From: Noviherbaspirillum sp. L7-7A
Lineage (GTDB): Bacteria > Pseudomonadota > Gammaproteobacteria > Burkholderiales > Burkholderiaceae_D
Assembly: GCF_019052805.1 (NCBI RefSeq)
Contig: NZ_JAHQRJ010000002.1
Span: forward strand, 248,001 to 312,000
DNA length: 64,000 nt
Direction: 5' to 3'
Below the pieces are notes generated by a model. That model ran no database searches, was not told the DNA's origin, and saw only the letters and a list, made by a program, of their open reading frames with translations. How positions within the stretch are numbered: position 1 is the first letter of the stretch; each line of letters begins with the position of its first letter. Below are positions 51,837 to 61,611 of the stretch, in pieces. A program made the translations under genes and the position numbers.

Positions 51837-52824
51837 AGGAAAAATCTCTCATGTTGGGTAAGGGAGCCTGCGTGCCGGACTCGGCCAGGATGGTTGAGCG
51901 ACCAATCGGATCGCAGCAGCGGCCGTTGATTTTCTTGGTCTGCGGGATCGGGGCCAGGCGCTGGAACTTGTACTGGCGCTTGTCCATGATGATCTGCGGG
52001 TAATAGCCGCACATCGCCCTCTCGCCGGCGGCGGACCACTGGGTGCCGGCCGCATGCAGCTTAGCCAGAACACGCGCCGTCTGCAGCCGTGCCGACTGCT
52101 CGTTGCTGACATGGCTGTTGTTGTTCCCCGTCAGCGGATACATCTGGCCGTATGCGCCGGCCGCCCAAAAGATCTCCTGAATCGGAAACCCTGCGGTCGC
52201 CGCCACCGCATCGGCCGTGTTGGCACCAATGGCCAGTAAACTGCCGAACGGGAAGGCATAGGGGGTCAGGATGCCGGCGAGTTCGTCATCGTTGTGCGTC
52301 GGGTCGGCAAACGATACCCACGGTACGTCCATGCCACGATTGTCCAGGCAGGCGTCATCCAGCACCGCGCCCAGCACATACATAGCGGGATTGAGGTACA
52401 GGTTGACCTGGCGGAAGGAGGATTTGCCGGAAGCCGAAGCGTGGCGCCGGTGCTTCTGGTCCGTGCCGAAAGCGTCGGAATTGACCCCAATATTGATTCG
52501 CGCACCGCCCAGCATCGGGAAGCATCCCGGCGTCGAGGTGACATCGGTCATCATGTCCATTTCCCAAAACGAGGTCGGCACGCCTACCTTGGGCAGGCCG
52601 CCATTGGTACAGGTGCACACCGCCTGGCTTGGGCCGGACTGATAATCTTCCTGCCCGCCGCTCAGCAAGGTCACGTTGCCGAACATTTTGATCGGAAAGA
52701 CGCAGGACCAGCAGACTTCGGTGATCAGGTTTGGGAATTTGCCTGTACAAAGGTCGTCCGCGCGGGAGACGCTAGGCAGGACCGCGCAGGCAGCCAGCAG
52801 CCATGCTGCCAATCGTTTTTTCAT
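51784..52824 (-). CDS. traU: F-type conjugal transfer protein TraU
   Basis: The protein has 346 residues with a signal peptide (about 1-22) and many Cys residues, as in TraU: DLCTGKFPNLITEVCWSCVF, PIKMFGNVTLL, and a C-terminal CGYYPQIIMDKRQYKFQRLA with NGRCCDPIGRST. TraU is a periplasmic, disulfide-rich protein needed for DNA transfer. Its start overlaps traW by four bases (ATGA). Length matches the family (about 330-350), so this copy seems complete. Confidence 0.9.
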   Translation of the reverse strand: MKKRLAAWLLAACAVLPSVSRADDLCTGKFPNLITEVCWSCVFPIKMFGNVTLLSGGQEDYQSGPSQAVCTCTNGGLPKVGVPTSFWEMDMMTDVTSTPGCFPMLGGARINIGVNSDAFGTDQKHRRHASASGKSSFRQVNLYLNPAMYVLGAVLDDACLDNRGMDVPWVSFADPTHNDDELAGILTPYAFPFGSLLAIGANTADAVAATAGFPIQEIFWAAGAYGQMYPLTGNNNSHVSNEQSARLQTARVLAKLHAAGTQWSAAGERAMCGYYPQIIMDKRQYKFQRLAPIPQTKKINGRCCDPIGRSTILAESGTQAPLPNMRDFSYAIFRKRDCCSGVTPGP

Positions 52825-53450
52825 AATGCCAATTCCTCGATGACCAGCTGCTTGCCCCGTTGCGACAGGACAGCCGGCACGCGCTGGATGTTGAAATGTT
52901 TCACCAGGATGCCGCGCTGATCAAAATACACCGGGCGCTTCCATTCCCGGGTGAACTTCACGTACGAGCCGCCCACCAGCACGACCTTGTCTTTCGGATT
53001 GGCGTCGGTGCGCTGTTTGGCATAGGCCACTTGCGCCTCGTCGCGGCCATCGATGAACACGATGGCCTTGGACAGTTGGGTGTAGTCGAGGGGATTGATC
53101 TTCGTACCAGCGGGGACCAGCACATTGCCGAGGTTGTCCTTGGCGGTTTCGGTGAAGGTGTACGTCGGATCGAACGTCCAGGTCTTTGCTTCCCTGACCT
53201 TGGAAATGCCGGGGAGTGGCTGCGGATTGTTCACGCCATCAAGTTGCTTGTCCCGGTAGTCTTCCCAGAACGCCTTCATCTTGCCGCCCTTGTCCATCTT
53301 CGTCAGGCGGCTTTTGATGGATTCGACCGCATCCGGCTCGGTGATCTCCCAGGTATTGCCGTAGGTGCCCAGCTGCTCTGCGCGAGCAACCGGAGAGAGG
53401 ATCGCCGCCGCGGCGGCCGCGATCAGCAAGGTTGCCCGCATTGGACGCAT
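52821..53450 (-). CDS. traW: F-type conjugal transfer protein TraW
   Basis: The protein has 209 residues from ATG 53450 with a signal peptide (MRPMRATLLIAAAAAAILSP), then LGTYGNTWEITEPDAVESIK and RPVYFDQRGILVKHFNIQRV typical of TraW. TraW works with TrbC in pilus extension. The ATG overlaps the dsbC stop (TAATG), and its own stop overlaps traU, so the genes are tightly coupled. Start 53471 would break the signal peptide. Confidence 0.88.
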   Translation of the reverse strand: MRPMRATLLIAAAAAAILSPVARAEQLGTYGNTWEITEPDAVESIKSRLTKMDKGGKMKAFWEDYRDKQLDGVNNPQPLPGISKVREAKTWTFDPTYTFTETAKDNLGNVLVPAGTKINPLDYTQLSKAIVFIDGRDEAQVAYAKQRTDANPKDKVVLVGGSYVKFTREWKRPVYFDQRGILVKHFNIQRVPAVLSQRGKQLVIEELAL

Positions 53451-54172
53451 TACTGGCTGCCTTCCAGCCATGCGATAATTTTCTCAGCAGGCGCTGCACC
53501 GGGCAGGGAGCGGCCGTCTGCGCTCATCAGGAACGGGGTGCCCCGAATGTTGAGCTTCTCGGCCAGCGCGATATTGCGCTCCACCGGATTGGCGCATTTC
53601 TTCGACTCCGGAACCTGACCATTGAGCATCAGGTTATTCCAGGCGCCCTGCCTGTCTTTGTTACACCACACGGATTCGGCCTTGTTGCGCGCATCCGGGT
53701 GCAGCGAGTCGATCGGGAACATGAAGGTGTAGATCGTGACGTTGTCAAGCTTGGCCAGTTCCGGCTCTAGCTTCTTGCAGTAGGGGCAGTCCGGATCGGT
53801 GAAGACGTAGATGGTGCGGGCACCGCTGCCGCGCTTGCTCATGAAGGCGTCCGCTAGCGGCAGCTTGGTCACATCGATCTTGTTGAGCGCTTCACGCTTG
53901 GGCGCGGTCAGGTCCTGACGGGTCTGCATGTCATAGACGCTACCGAACAGAAAATAGCGGCCTTCCTTGTCGGTATAGGCGATGTTCTTGCCCATCGTGA
54001 CTTCATAGACGCCCGGCAGGGCCGACTTCTCGATGTTGCCGAAGGTGGTCGCCGGATAGCTTTGCTTGAGCTTGTTGAGCACGATCGCGGTTTCCGGGTC
54101 CATGGCCGGCTGGGCAGCCAGTGAGGTCAGTGAGGTGACGGCCAGCGCCAACGCGAGCAAAGTTTTTTTCAT
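53450..54172 (-). CDS. dsbC: DsbC-type thiol:disulfide interchange protein
   Basis: The protein has 240 residues with a signal peptide (MKKTLLALALAVTSLTSLAA), an N-terminal dimerisation domain, and a thioredoxin domain with the active site IYVFTDPDCPYCKKLEPEL (CPYC). The cis-Pro loop is RGTPFLMSADGRSLPG. Element-borne DsbC isomerases fold Cys-rich transfer proteins such as TraU, encoded two genes downstream. AGGA lies 8 bases before ATG 54172; the upstream start at 54220 lacks support. First gene of the remnant operon. Confidence 0.9.
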   Translation of the reverse strand: MKKTLLALALAVTSLTSLAAQPAMDPETAIVLNKLKQSYPATTFGNIEKSALPGVYEVTMGKNIAYTDKEGRYFLFGSVYDMQTRQDLTAPKREALNKIDVTKLPLADAFMSKRGSGARTIYVFTDPDCPYCKKLEPELAKLDNVTIYTFMFPIDSLHPDARNKAESVWCNKDRQGAWNNLMLNGQVPESKKCANPVERNIALAEKLNIRGTPFLMSADGRSLPGAAPAEKIIAWLEGSQ

Positions 54173-54382
54173 GGTGCGTATTCCTGAGAGGGTGAAGGTG
54201 CTGCCGCCGACTGGAGACATAGAGGTGCATTAGAAGAGTTTCCGTGCAGCATCTTAAAATTACCTGTTATGTTAGTCAAGATAAATACAGTATAAATATA
54301 CAAAACGAATGCCGATACGTTACATGTATGATTAAAATACGTCATTACCTTTTGGATTGCACAATCCACCATCCTTATCAGC

Positions 54383-54745
54383 ATGAAGAACCTGCTGACC
54401 AAACAGGACTACGACGAGTTGTCGCATGCCTACGACTTTTTTAACGAACGTCTGTTTGGAGGCACCCTGTCAGGATGTCTCTTCACGCTGCAAAGAAAGT
54501 CGTGCTTGATCGGCTACTTCAGCTTCGAGCGGTTCGTGAGCCGGGAGGACACGAAGAGTGATGAGATTGCCCTGAACCGGGAGTACTTCGCCACCCAGCC
54601 CGTGGAAGATGCGCTGCCGACCTTGGTCCATGAGCAATTTCACCAGTGGCCGCGCCGCGTCGGCACCCCACCCCAGCGCGGATACTACGATTGGGAATTC
54701 GTACTAAGAAAAGTTTGGCACGGTCATAACGGCTTACAGCGATAA
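54383..54745 (+). pseudogene. SprT-like zinc metalloprotease, C-terminally broken
   Basis: The 120-codon frame has the SprT-like start (YDFFNERLFGGTLSGCLFTL) and metal-binding motif ALPTLVHEQFHQWPRRVGTP (HExxH, HEQFH). In relatives the sequence then continues with a long conserved part (REWADKM...); here it turns into unrelated residues (FVLRKVWHGHNGLQR) and stops. SprT proteases on mobile elements are common accessory genes. It is divergent from dsbC. Confidence 0.7.
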
Positions 54746-54795
54746 GGTCGCTAAGACCGGCAGGCCCGTAACCGCCTGCATGCGCTGGAGAAGGC

Positions 54796-55245
54796 GTGGC
54801 GTACCGGGCCGCAGGCCGGATCGCCAAAGCAGACTGCATCCGGGCGAATAACCTTGGGTGGATCAAGCTGGGGAACCGGCGTGAGCGAGCGCAGCAGCAT
54901 TTGCGCACGATCGCGTACCAAGCTGCCCACAGCATCGTCGACAAGGCTGCTGTGGTTGGATCGGAAGATTTAACCTCTCCAATCAGGAGCAAGAACCAAT
55001 GGCGGCAATACAACTGCCGCATGAGTGCATGGGCCAAAGGAGTGTTGGCGCAGGCGCTTGACGAAGTAGGTACGCAGCGTGAAGCGACGCATGTCGTCGT
55101 CAATACCGCCTATACGTCGCCAATAGACTCGTTCACCGGTTTGCTGTAAGGCAAGCGCGATGGCGACAAGTTTTACCGTCCAACGGGGACGTTCTTCAGG
55201 CGCACTTCAATGCTGCGCGGAACGTGCGAGCGAGAATGGATGATC
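54796..55245 (+). pseudogene. TnpB (IS200/IS605-type) C-terminal relic
   Basis: The frame encodes NNLGWIKLGNRRERAQQHLR, VVGSEDLTSPIRSKNQWRQY, then AHVVVNTAYTS-like sequence (THVVVNTAYTSPIDSFTGLL) and a stop. After it the frame reads GKRDGDKFYRP, and after a shift GDVLQAHFNAARNVRARMDD. These are the RuvC-III-region blocks of OrfB/TnpB. The N-terminal half is missing, and the stop and shift make it non-functional. TnpB is the RNA-guided nuclease of IS605 elements; no end sequence or guide RNA can be assigned. Confidence 0.8.
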
Positions 55246-55598
55246 AGGATCCCACCTGCAGCTGTCCTGCTGTAGTGGCTACTGGTCGCATACCAGCTAG
55301 GTCCTAATCTAATTGCAATCACGCGACTGCCACTGAAGGCGCGTCCAACGGTTATTACATCAGCCTTATCCAGTGTCACGCCACAAATTACAAAGCAGCG
55401 AAGCGTTTGCCTAAACGCTCAGTAAGGGCGTAGATTTTTCTTACTAAGCAACACGCGAATGCGAAAACTTTTTACGCTCTGCAGGGGTTCTCCTACACGC
55501 CCTTCAGTGGTCCGCGGGGTGGTTTTTTAAAATCATGTCCGTAAGATGGGCTGCCTCGTTGTTTATTTTTCATTAATTTTAAATTAATTGGAGGCACT
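55246..55598. other. intergenic region after the TnpB relic
   Basis: About 350 bases with no recognisable gene. It marks the right side of the mobile region; no attachment-site repeat was found. Confidence 0.35.
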
Positions 55599-55895
55599 AT
55601 GAAATTTGTATCCTTTCCTATTAGTCGTACTTTTGCCGCCGTTTCCTTGAGCTTGGCTTGCACAATGCCAGTCCTGGCGCAGTCAACCACTGGCGCTGGC
55701 ACTGACACTAGCACTGGCGGTACCACTGGAACCAATACGGGTGCCACGAGCACGCAAACCGTCTCTGATACGTCCCGTGAAAAAGACCGCGATTATGGCT
55801 GGATTGGTTTGCTTGGCCTTGCAGGCCTGTTAGGCCTGCGTCGCAAGCATAACGACCATACTGTTACGCGCAATACGACAAGCGCCACGCGCTAA
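55599..55895 (+). CDS. WGxxGxxG-type exported protein
   Basis: The protein has 98 residues with a signal peptide (about 1-27, ending PVLAQSTTG) and a Thr/Gly/Ser-rich middle. The end has DYGWIGLLGLAGLLGLRRKH: a WGxxGLxGLxGL membrane-like segment followed by a basic tail. This is the pattern of WGxxGxxG proteins, which are abundant in proteobacteria, probably envelope-located, and of unknown function. GGAGG lies before the ATG. Confidence 0.8.
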   Translation: MKFVSFPISRTFAAVSLSLACTMPVLAQSTTGAGTDTSTGGTTGTNTGATSTQTVSDTSREKDRDYGWIGLLGLAGLLGLRRKHNDHTVTRNTTSATR

Positions 55896-56027
55896 CGATA
55901 GCCGTTTTGCTTAGCTTGCTGTCTTGCTAAATACGGCCAGGATTTTCAGAGCGGTAAGCAAACCCTGAATAGGGACAGGGCGTCGGACACACAGTCAAGG
56001 CCCTCCCGGTGCCCTATCCACATGCGC

Positions 56028-57173
56028 TTACTTTGGAACGAAGGAGCGCACCTTGCTAGAAGAAGTAGATGATACTTTTTCTACCAACTGCGCAATTGCG
56101 TCGCTGTATTGTTTGCCTTCTTCAAGAATTCCGTTATGGCCCGCCGGAACGACCATAAAAAAATCGGCATTGGGAATCAGGGCGGCCATCTCTTTGCCTG
56201 CCTCCGGTTTTGTTAGCCGATCTGCATCGCCGGCGATTACAGCTGTTGGAACGAAAATTTTCCTTGGTGTGTCCGTCTCATCCCAACGAAGTACGGCACG
56301 GAGTCCTTTTGCCAATACCGATGGCTTATCCTTAAGATTGAATGTGGCAGCAAAATCGAGCTGCCCACGTGTGACAGCGTGGCTAAGCGAGGTAATACGG
56401 TTGATAATATGGCTGTTGCCGTTGAAATAGCTTTGCAGGTCCATCAGCCATACTAGCGGCCACAGCACGATTGTGAGAACCAGCAACGGCTCGATGACTG
56501 GCCAACGCAGTACGCGGAGCAGGCCGCCCGCCATTACTGTATTTAGAGGCCAAGTATGCGTGGTGTCCATAAATACCATCCCGTTCACTTTCTGCTTGAA
56601 CAGATTAGGGTGCAGACGGAAAAGGGTAAGCATCATGAAGCCGCCAATGCTATGACCAACAAGGGTCACCGGCTTATCACCTGTTTTCTCGATGACAAGA
56701 CGTAAATCTTCGGCAAGCCGCGCCACAGAATAGCGACCATCAGAGGGCTGAGTTGACTTCCCCAACCCTGGCAAGTCCCATAGAATAAGGCGATATCGTT
56801 TAGACAGCTCCCTGCGTATGTAATACCAAGCCGTGCTGTCCAGCGCCCAGCCGTGCGTCAAGATAATAGCCGGTCCGTCGACTGGGCCTTCAAATTCAAT
56901 GTGCAGGATACTACCGTCAGCCCCTTCTATCTTTTCGGTATGCTCACTGCGGTGAACACGAGGCTCGTCGTTACCCCGCGGATAGAACATCAGTACGAGT
57001 GAGCGACCGAACGCCGACCACAGCAGCATTACGATTCCGGAAACCAGCCAACTCAAGGCAGTCAACTCACCGATATACCACGCCCAAACGATATAGATAC
57101 CGCCTACTAAAAAGGCTATTGAAATAAGGCCAGCAACTATAGCCAGTAAAAACGACAGGGGCATCAGGTACAT
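56028..57173 (-). CDS. membrane-anchored alpha/beta hydrolase
   Basis: The protein has 381 residues. Two N-terminal membrane segments (about 5-30 and 38-62) precede an alpha/beta-hydrolase domain: AIILTHGWALDSTAWYYIRR, VTLVGHSIGGFMMLTLFRLH (Ser nucleophile in GHSIG), Asp in VIAGDADRLTKPEAGKE, and His in VVPAGHNGILEE. The catalytic triad is complete. AGGAA lies before ATG 57173. The substrate is unknown; membrane anchoring suggests a lipid or xenobiotic ester. Confidence 0.85.
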   Translation of the reverse strand: MYLMPLSFLLAIVAGLISIAFLVGGIYIVWAWYIGELTALSWLVSGIVMLLWSAFGRSLVLMFYPRGNDEPRVHRSEHTEKIEGADGSILHIEFEGPVDGPAIILTHGWALDSTAWYYIRRELSKRYRLILWDLPGLGKSTQPSDGRYSVARLAEDLRLVIEKTGDKPVTLVGHSIGGFMMLTLFRLHPNLFKQKVNGMVFMDTTHTWPLNTVMAGGLLRVLRWPVIEPLLVLTIVLWPLVWLMDLQSYFNGNSHIINRITSLSHAVTRGQLDFAATFNLKDKPSVLAKGLRAVLRWDETDTPRKIFVPTAVIAGDADRLTKPEAGKEMAALIPNADFFMVVPAGHNGILEEGKQYSDAIAQLVEKVSSTSSSKVRSFVPK

Positions 57174-57260
57174 TCAACATTCCTTCTAAATTGGTTTGTC
57201 ATGTTTTAGAGTGCATGAACTGGTGAGGGCGAACAAGACTTGGCGCGCGTAAGCCGTTGT

Positions 57261-57755
57261 TCACCAATTTTCTTGTGCAGGAGGTCGCCGAGACGGGCCG
57301 TCCGCCGAACCGGACGCTGTAGAGCCGTTTCCACCCCCGCCGGCAGACTTTATGTTCGATTTCCCTTCCACTTTTCGCGCTGGCTGAGCATCCTTGTTTA
57401 CGGTCTGCTGGCTCCGTGAGTTTTGCTTTGCAACATCTCCGTTAGCTGCATCGCGTTTTGCTGCCTCGTCTCTTAGGCCTTCTTGGTCGACAGATTGCTG
57501 AGCGCTCCCTGCAGACAGGACAGAGCCCAAGCTCAATCCGGCTACTATCTGGTTATCCAGTTCTACCCTTGGGCTGCTGAGATGCATTACCGTTACGGAC
57601 GGTGAATAGGCAGGCTGCTTGACCACCTCCTGCAGCTGCACTTGGCATTGACAGCAACCACACGTGTCACTATCTAAGCGCTTCGCATAAGACCAAGGGA
57701 CAACAAGGGCAAGCGCAGAAGAAAGCAATAGAAGTTTCAGGAAGGCGGTTTGCAT
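57261..57755 (-). CDS. exported hypothetical protein
   Basis: The protein has 164 residues from ATG 57755 (GGGG seven bases upstream). A signal peptide (MQTAFLKLLLLSSALALVVP) is followed by a small Cys cluster (DSDTCGCCQCQVQL) and then a long Gly/Ser/Asn/Lys-rich disordered tail. No domain is recognised. The Cys cluster could bind metal. Confidence 0.55.
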   Translation of the reverse strand: MQTAFLKLLLLSSALALVVPWSYAKRLDSDTCGCCQCQVQLQEVVKQPAYSPSVTVMHLSSPRVELDNQIVAGLSLGSVLSAGSAQQSVDQEGLRDEAAKRDAANGDVAKQNSRSQQTVNKDAQPARKVEGKSNIKSAGGGGNGSTASGSADGPSRRPPAQENW

Positions 57756-57938
57756 ATTGAATCCCCGTTTCAAATGGATGAAACGACCGCTTCATCAGTA
57801 CAGGATTCGAGCAAGTGAGCGAGGCGAGGTTCGATGCAATCCTATCTTCGGCATGCGCAAAGTCATAACAGTCAGCTAAGTGCTGCCGCCTTGGATGTTC
57901 AACAGTCCTTAGCCGGCACGTCGCTTCAACTCCCTGCC

Positions 57939-58289
57939 CTAAGTTGCCGTACCACAATGAGACAGCACTGGGACGTCCGCCGGCGCCAAGAGGCTGGGAC
58001 ATCTCGCGTTATAGGAAACAGCCCGCACAGCATCAAAGCCGCACTCAGCTAGTTGGCGCTCAAGGAGCAGCGTGTCTATCTGGCCAACGACATTTCGAAG
58101 CACAGTTGCAACAGTTTCCAAGTCTTCGGATTGAAGGCCGGCCAAAGTCTCCTTCAGAGACATGCCAACGGCCTGCTGAACTGAGGTATTCAGCGCAGGC
58201 AGCTCTTCATCGAAAAAGGGAAGGCGGCGAAACAACTCACCGAGTGAAGTCTTGCTTGCTAAACAGGTGACATTGGTTACTGGGGTCAT
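57939..58289 (-). CDS. small hypothetical helical protein
   Basis: The protein has 116 residues from ATG 58289, supported by GGGAG five bases upstream; a longer frame to 58397 crosses the promoter region. It is helical (LGELFRRLPFFDEELPALNT, VATVLRNVVGQIDTLLLERQ). No family recognised. Divergent from corA. Confidence 0.5.
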   Translation of the reverse strand: MTPVTNVTCLASKTSLGELFRRLPFFDEELPALNTSVQQAVGMSLKETLAGLQSEDLETVATVLRNVVGQIDTLLLERQLAECGFDAVRAVSYNARCPSLLAPADVPVLSHCGTAT

Positions 58290-58459
58290 GTTAGCTCCCG
58301 CAACTCGACTATAAAAAGATATCACGTTGATAACAAAATGTCGATTTCTTGCCGATTCCATTCTTAGTTGCGCTACGGCATAACATACGAATCTCAAATG
58401 ACGTACCGTAGTTCATTGCCGATACACCGACTGCTACGGCGCTGAAATGGAGGCTTGAG

Positions 58460-59440
58460 ATGGATACCGAGAGCGGCATTGTCAATTGTTCTGTTTACAG
58501 AAAAGGACGGAAGCTGGACGACTTAGCGGTGGACGCCATCAGCGATGTTCTCACGGAAGAAGATACGTTTGTGTGGGTCGGCCTGCTCGAACCAGACCAA
58601 TCCTTGATGCGAAAGATTCAGGAAGAGTTTGGCCTGCATGAGCTGGCCGTGGAAGACGCCCAGAAAGCCCACCAGCGGCCCAAGCTGGAAGAGTACGGCG
58701 AGACGCTGTTTGTTGTACTCCATACAGCAATGCTGGTCGATGACGAGATCCAGTTCGGCGAGACCCATGTTTTCGTAGGCCCGCGGTTTGTCATTACGGT
58801 GCGTCACGGTCCCTCGATGGGTTACGCGAAGGTAAGGGAGCGCACCGAAAGCAGGCCCGACCGCCTAGCAAGTGGTCCTGGGTACGTGCTTTATTCCATC
58901 ATCGATTTCATCGTTGACCACTACCAGCCATGCATGGACAACCTACAGGACCGGTTTCGGACGTTCGAGCAGGTGCTGTTTGATAAGGAATCCCAGTCTG
59001 ACAACCTCCAGGATTTCTACGAGCTGAAGAACGAACTGCTAACGTTACAGGCGGCCGCCGTCCCTTTGATTGACATCTGCACACAGTTACTGCGGTTCCA
59101 TAGCGACATCATCCCAAAGGAGAATCGCATCTATTACCGGGACATCCTGGACCATGTGGCCCGGGTGACTCAGACTGCTGACCGGATGCGGGAAATGATT
59201 AATGCCGCCATGCAGGTCGCGCTGGCCCAAGTCACCATTCGACAGAACGAGGTGGTCAAGCGCCTGGCTGGCTGGGGCGCCATCCTGGCAGTGCCGACGA
59301 TGGTCTTCAGCTGGTACGGCATGAACTTTCGGCACATGCCTGAATTGGAATGGCGAGGGAGCTATCCACTTGTCATGGCTGGTATCGTCGTCGGTTGCGT
59401 CTTCCTTCACCGGCGGCTCAAGCGTGTCGGCTGGCTATAG
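58460..59440 (+). CDS. corA: CorA-family divalent cation transporter
   Basis: The protein has 326 residues: a large cytosolic N-terminal domain, a long helix, and two C-terminal membrane segments. The signature GMN is at WYGMNFRHMPELEWRGSYPL between them. CorA pentamers carry Mg2+ (and Co2+ or Ni2+). GAGG lies six bases before the ATG. It is convergent with kup, 34 bases between stops, with no obvious terminator. Confidence 0.93.
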   Translation: MDTESGIVNCSVYRKGRKLDDLAVDAISDVLTEEDTFVWVGLLEPDQSLMRKIQEEFGLHELAVEDAQKAHQRPKLEEYGETLFVVLHTAMLVDDEIQFGETHVFVGPRFVITVRHGPSMGYAKVRERTESRPDRLASGPGYVLYSIIDFIVDHYQPCMDNLQDRFRTFEQVLFDKESQSDNLQDFYELKNELLTLQAAAVPLIDICTQLLRFHSDIIPKENRIYYRDILDHVARVTQTADRMREMINAAMQVALAQVTIRQNEVVKRLAGWGAILAVPTMVFSWYGMNFRHMPELEWRGSYPLVMAGIVVGCVFLHRRLKRVGWL

Positions 59441-59474
59441 TATTCCGGTGCCCGGCACGCTCATCCGCGTTCAT

Positions 59475-61358
59475 TCAAATTTCTACCTGGGCTCCGAGTT
59501 CGATAACTCGGTTGGTCGGGATTTTGAAGTAGTCTGCTGCGTCCCGTGCATTGCGTGCCATGCCGATGTACAGAGCTTCTCTCCAGAGAGCCATTCCGGC
59601 ACCTACCGTAGCAATAACCGTTGTGCGAGGGACAAAGAATGAGGTTGTCATCGGGTCAACTTCTAACCCCGCGGCCTTGCACTGAGTCAAGGCTGCCGGG
59701 ATGTTGCGCTCGTCCTTGAAGCCGTAATAGACCGTCACTTGGTAGCAGTCATCGCCAAGCGGTTCTACCTTGACCCGGTCCTCAGCCATGACTCGGGGAA
59801 TATCCTTTGAGTAAACGGTCATAAAGACAATTCTTTCATGCAACACTTTGTTGTGCATGAGGTTGTGAAGCATCGCATGCGGCATACCGTCGCCTTCCGC
59901 ACGGAAGTACACAGCGGTGCCCTCGACGCGGAATGGCGGGCTGATAAAGAGGGATTGCAAAAACTCGTTCAATGGGATCAGGTTCTTTTGCATTGTCTGA
60001 GACACCAGCTCTCTGCCTGTTTTCCAGGTCAGCATAATGCCGACCATCACCGCACTGAGTGCGAGGGGAAACCAACCTCCGTGGATGATTTTCAGGCTCG
60101 TAGATGAGAACAAGGCAATGTCGATAATAAAAAAGAAACCGGTTGCAAAAAAGCAAAGAATAATTGGATATTTCCAACCAAAACGAATGACGAAAAATGT
60201 CAGGAACGTTGTGCAGAGCATGGTGGCCGTTGCGGCAATACCGTATGCGGATGCTAAGTTGGACGACGACCCAAATCCGACAACGGCCAAGACTACGGCG
60301 ATGAGCTGGCACCAGTTCACGAAGGGAATATAGATTTGGCCCATTTCGCGCTCCGAGGTATGCAGAATGCGCATGCGGGGCAGGAAACCGAGCGCGATAG
60401 CTTGCTGGGTTACAGAGAAAGCGCCCGAAATGGTGGCCTGAGACGCAATGACGGTCGCCATCGTCGACAGCACAACCAGAGGATAGACGCTCCAAGGCCC
60501 CAGTTGCTGGAAGAACGGGTTCGACACGGCATCCGGATGCGACAGCAGGAGTGCTCCCTGGCCCAGGTAATTCAGGCTAAGCGCAGGAAACACAATCGAG
60601 AACCAGGCAAGGCGGACTGATTTCCTACCGAAGTGGCCCATATCCGCATACAGCGCTTCGGCACCCGTGAACGCGAGCACAACGGCGCCAAGCGCGAGAA
60701 AAGCATACCAACCGTTGTGGGCAAGAAAGCTAAAGGCATGGAGTGGGTTGAACGCCGCGAGTATCGAAGGGTTCGCAACAATATTGATGACGCCCGTGAT
60801 GGCTAGGGTGATGAACCAGACCAGAACAATGGGGCCGAAATACTTGCCGATGCCAGCCGTACCGTGGCTCTGCGCCATGTACAAGGCAACAAGAACGGTC
60901 AAAGTAATCGGAATCACATACGGCTTCATGGCTGGCGTCGCGACTTCCAAACCTTCGATTGCGGAGAGAACCGAAATTGCGGGGGTAATGACGCCGTCAC
61001 CAAAGAACAGGCCAGCGCCTATCATGCCGAGCAGCATGACCGGGTAGTACCACCGAGACTTCTGCGTGACTGAGGACAGCGCGAGCGCTGTCAATGCCAT
61101 GATGCCGCCCTCACCCCGGTTGTCCGCCCGCAGAACGAGGGTCACGTATTTCAATGAGATGATGACTATCAAACCCCATAGAATGAGGGAGACAACACCA
61201 ATGATGTTCGGCTCGTTCAAGGCAAGGCTATGCTCCTTCGCGAACACTTCTTTCATGGTGTACAGAGGGCTTGTGCCGATATCGCCGTACACGATGCCGA
61301 TGGCGGCCAGTGTCAGGGCGGTCAGGCTGCTTTTGTGGGATGACGCGGTCAATTGCAC
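59475..61358 (-). CDS. kup: Kup low-affinity potassium transporter
   Basis: The protein has 627 residues: 12 membrane segments in the first 430 residues and a cytosolic C-terminal part. It starts SSLTALTLAAIGIVYGDIGT (the conserved GDIGTSPLY motif) and continues GGIMALTALAL and MGHFGRKSVRLAW. Kup imports K+ with protons. Length matches the family (about 620). No c-di-AMP riboswitch-like element was identified upstream. Confidence 0.95.
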   Translation of the reverse strand: MQLTASSHKSSLTALTLAAIGIVYGDIGTSPLYTMKEVFAKEHSLALNEPNIIGVVSLILWGLIVIISLKYVTLVLRADNRGEGGIMALTALALSSVTQKSRWYYPVMLLGMIGAGLFFGDGVITPAISVLSAIEGLEVATPAMKPYVIPITLTVLVALYMAQSHGTAGIGKYFGPIVLVWFITLAITGVINIVANPSILAAFNPLHAFSFLAHNGWYAFLALGAVVLAFTGAEALYADMGHFGRKSVRLAWFSIVFPALSLNYLGQGALLLSHPDAVSNPFFQQLGPWSVYPLVVLSTMATVIASQATISGAFSVTQQAIALGFLPRMRILHTSEREMGQIYIPFVNWCQLIAVVLAVVGFGSSSNLASAYGIAATATMLCTTFLTFFVIRFGWKYPIILCFFATGFFFIIDIALFSSTSLKIIHGGWFPLALSAVMVGIMLTWKTGRELVSQTMQKNLIPLNEFLQSLFISPPFRVEGTAVYFRAEGDGMPHAMLHNLMHNKVLHERIVFMTVYSKDIPRVMAEDRVKVEPLGDDCYQVTVYYGFKDERNIPAALTQCKAAGLEVDPMTTSFFVPRTTVIATVGAGMALWREALYIGMARNARDAADYFKIPTNRVIELGAQVEI

Positions 61359-61473
61359 ACCCTTTTTCTTCTTCTGGAGTTCATTTCCGGCACCTAGGTT
61401 TCCTTGAGCAAGTATTATGAATCAGCTCCCATTGAATCAACGAGTTAGGCGAAACCGCGTTTAGGAAGAAACA

Positions 61474-61611
61474 GTGATTTGGCAGATAGTTGCCCGATTG
61501 CGCCGGCGTCTGGCCTGTCGACGAGGGCTGCATGCTGGGAACAACTTTTGTACTAACTGTGGGAAACAGCTCGTCGATAAGCCGTTTTTCTATTCCGGGT
61601 TGAGAGTGTAG
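61474..61611 (+). CDS. very small zinc-ribbon-like protein
   Basis: The 45-residue frame starts at GTG 61474 with AGGAAG five bases upstream and reads LACRRGLHAGNNFCTNCGKQ, LVDKPFFYSGLRV. The C-x2-C-G-K-Q-L ending is typical of zinc ribbons, but the first pair is reduced to one Cys, so zinc binding is doubtful. It may be the tail of a lost gene. Confidence 0.35.
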   Translation: MIWQIVARLRRRLACRRGLHAGNNFCTNCGKQLVDKPFFYSGLRV

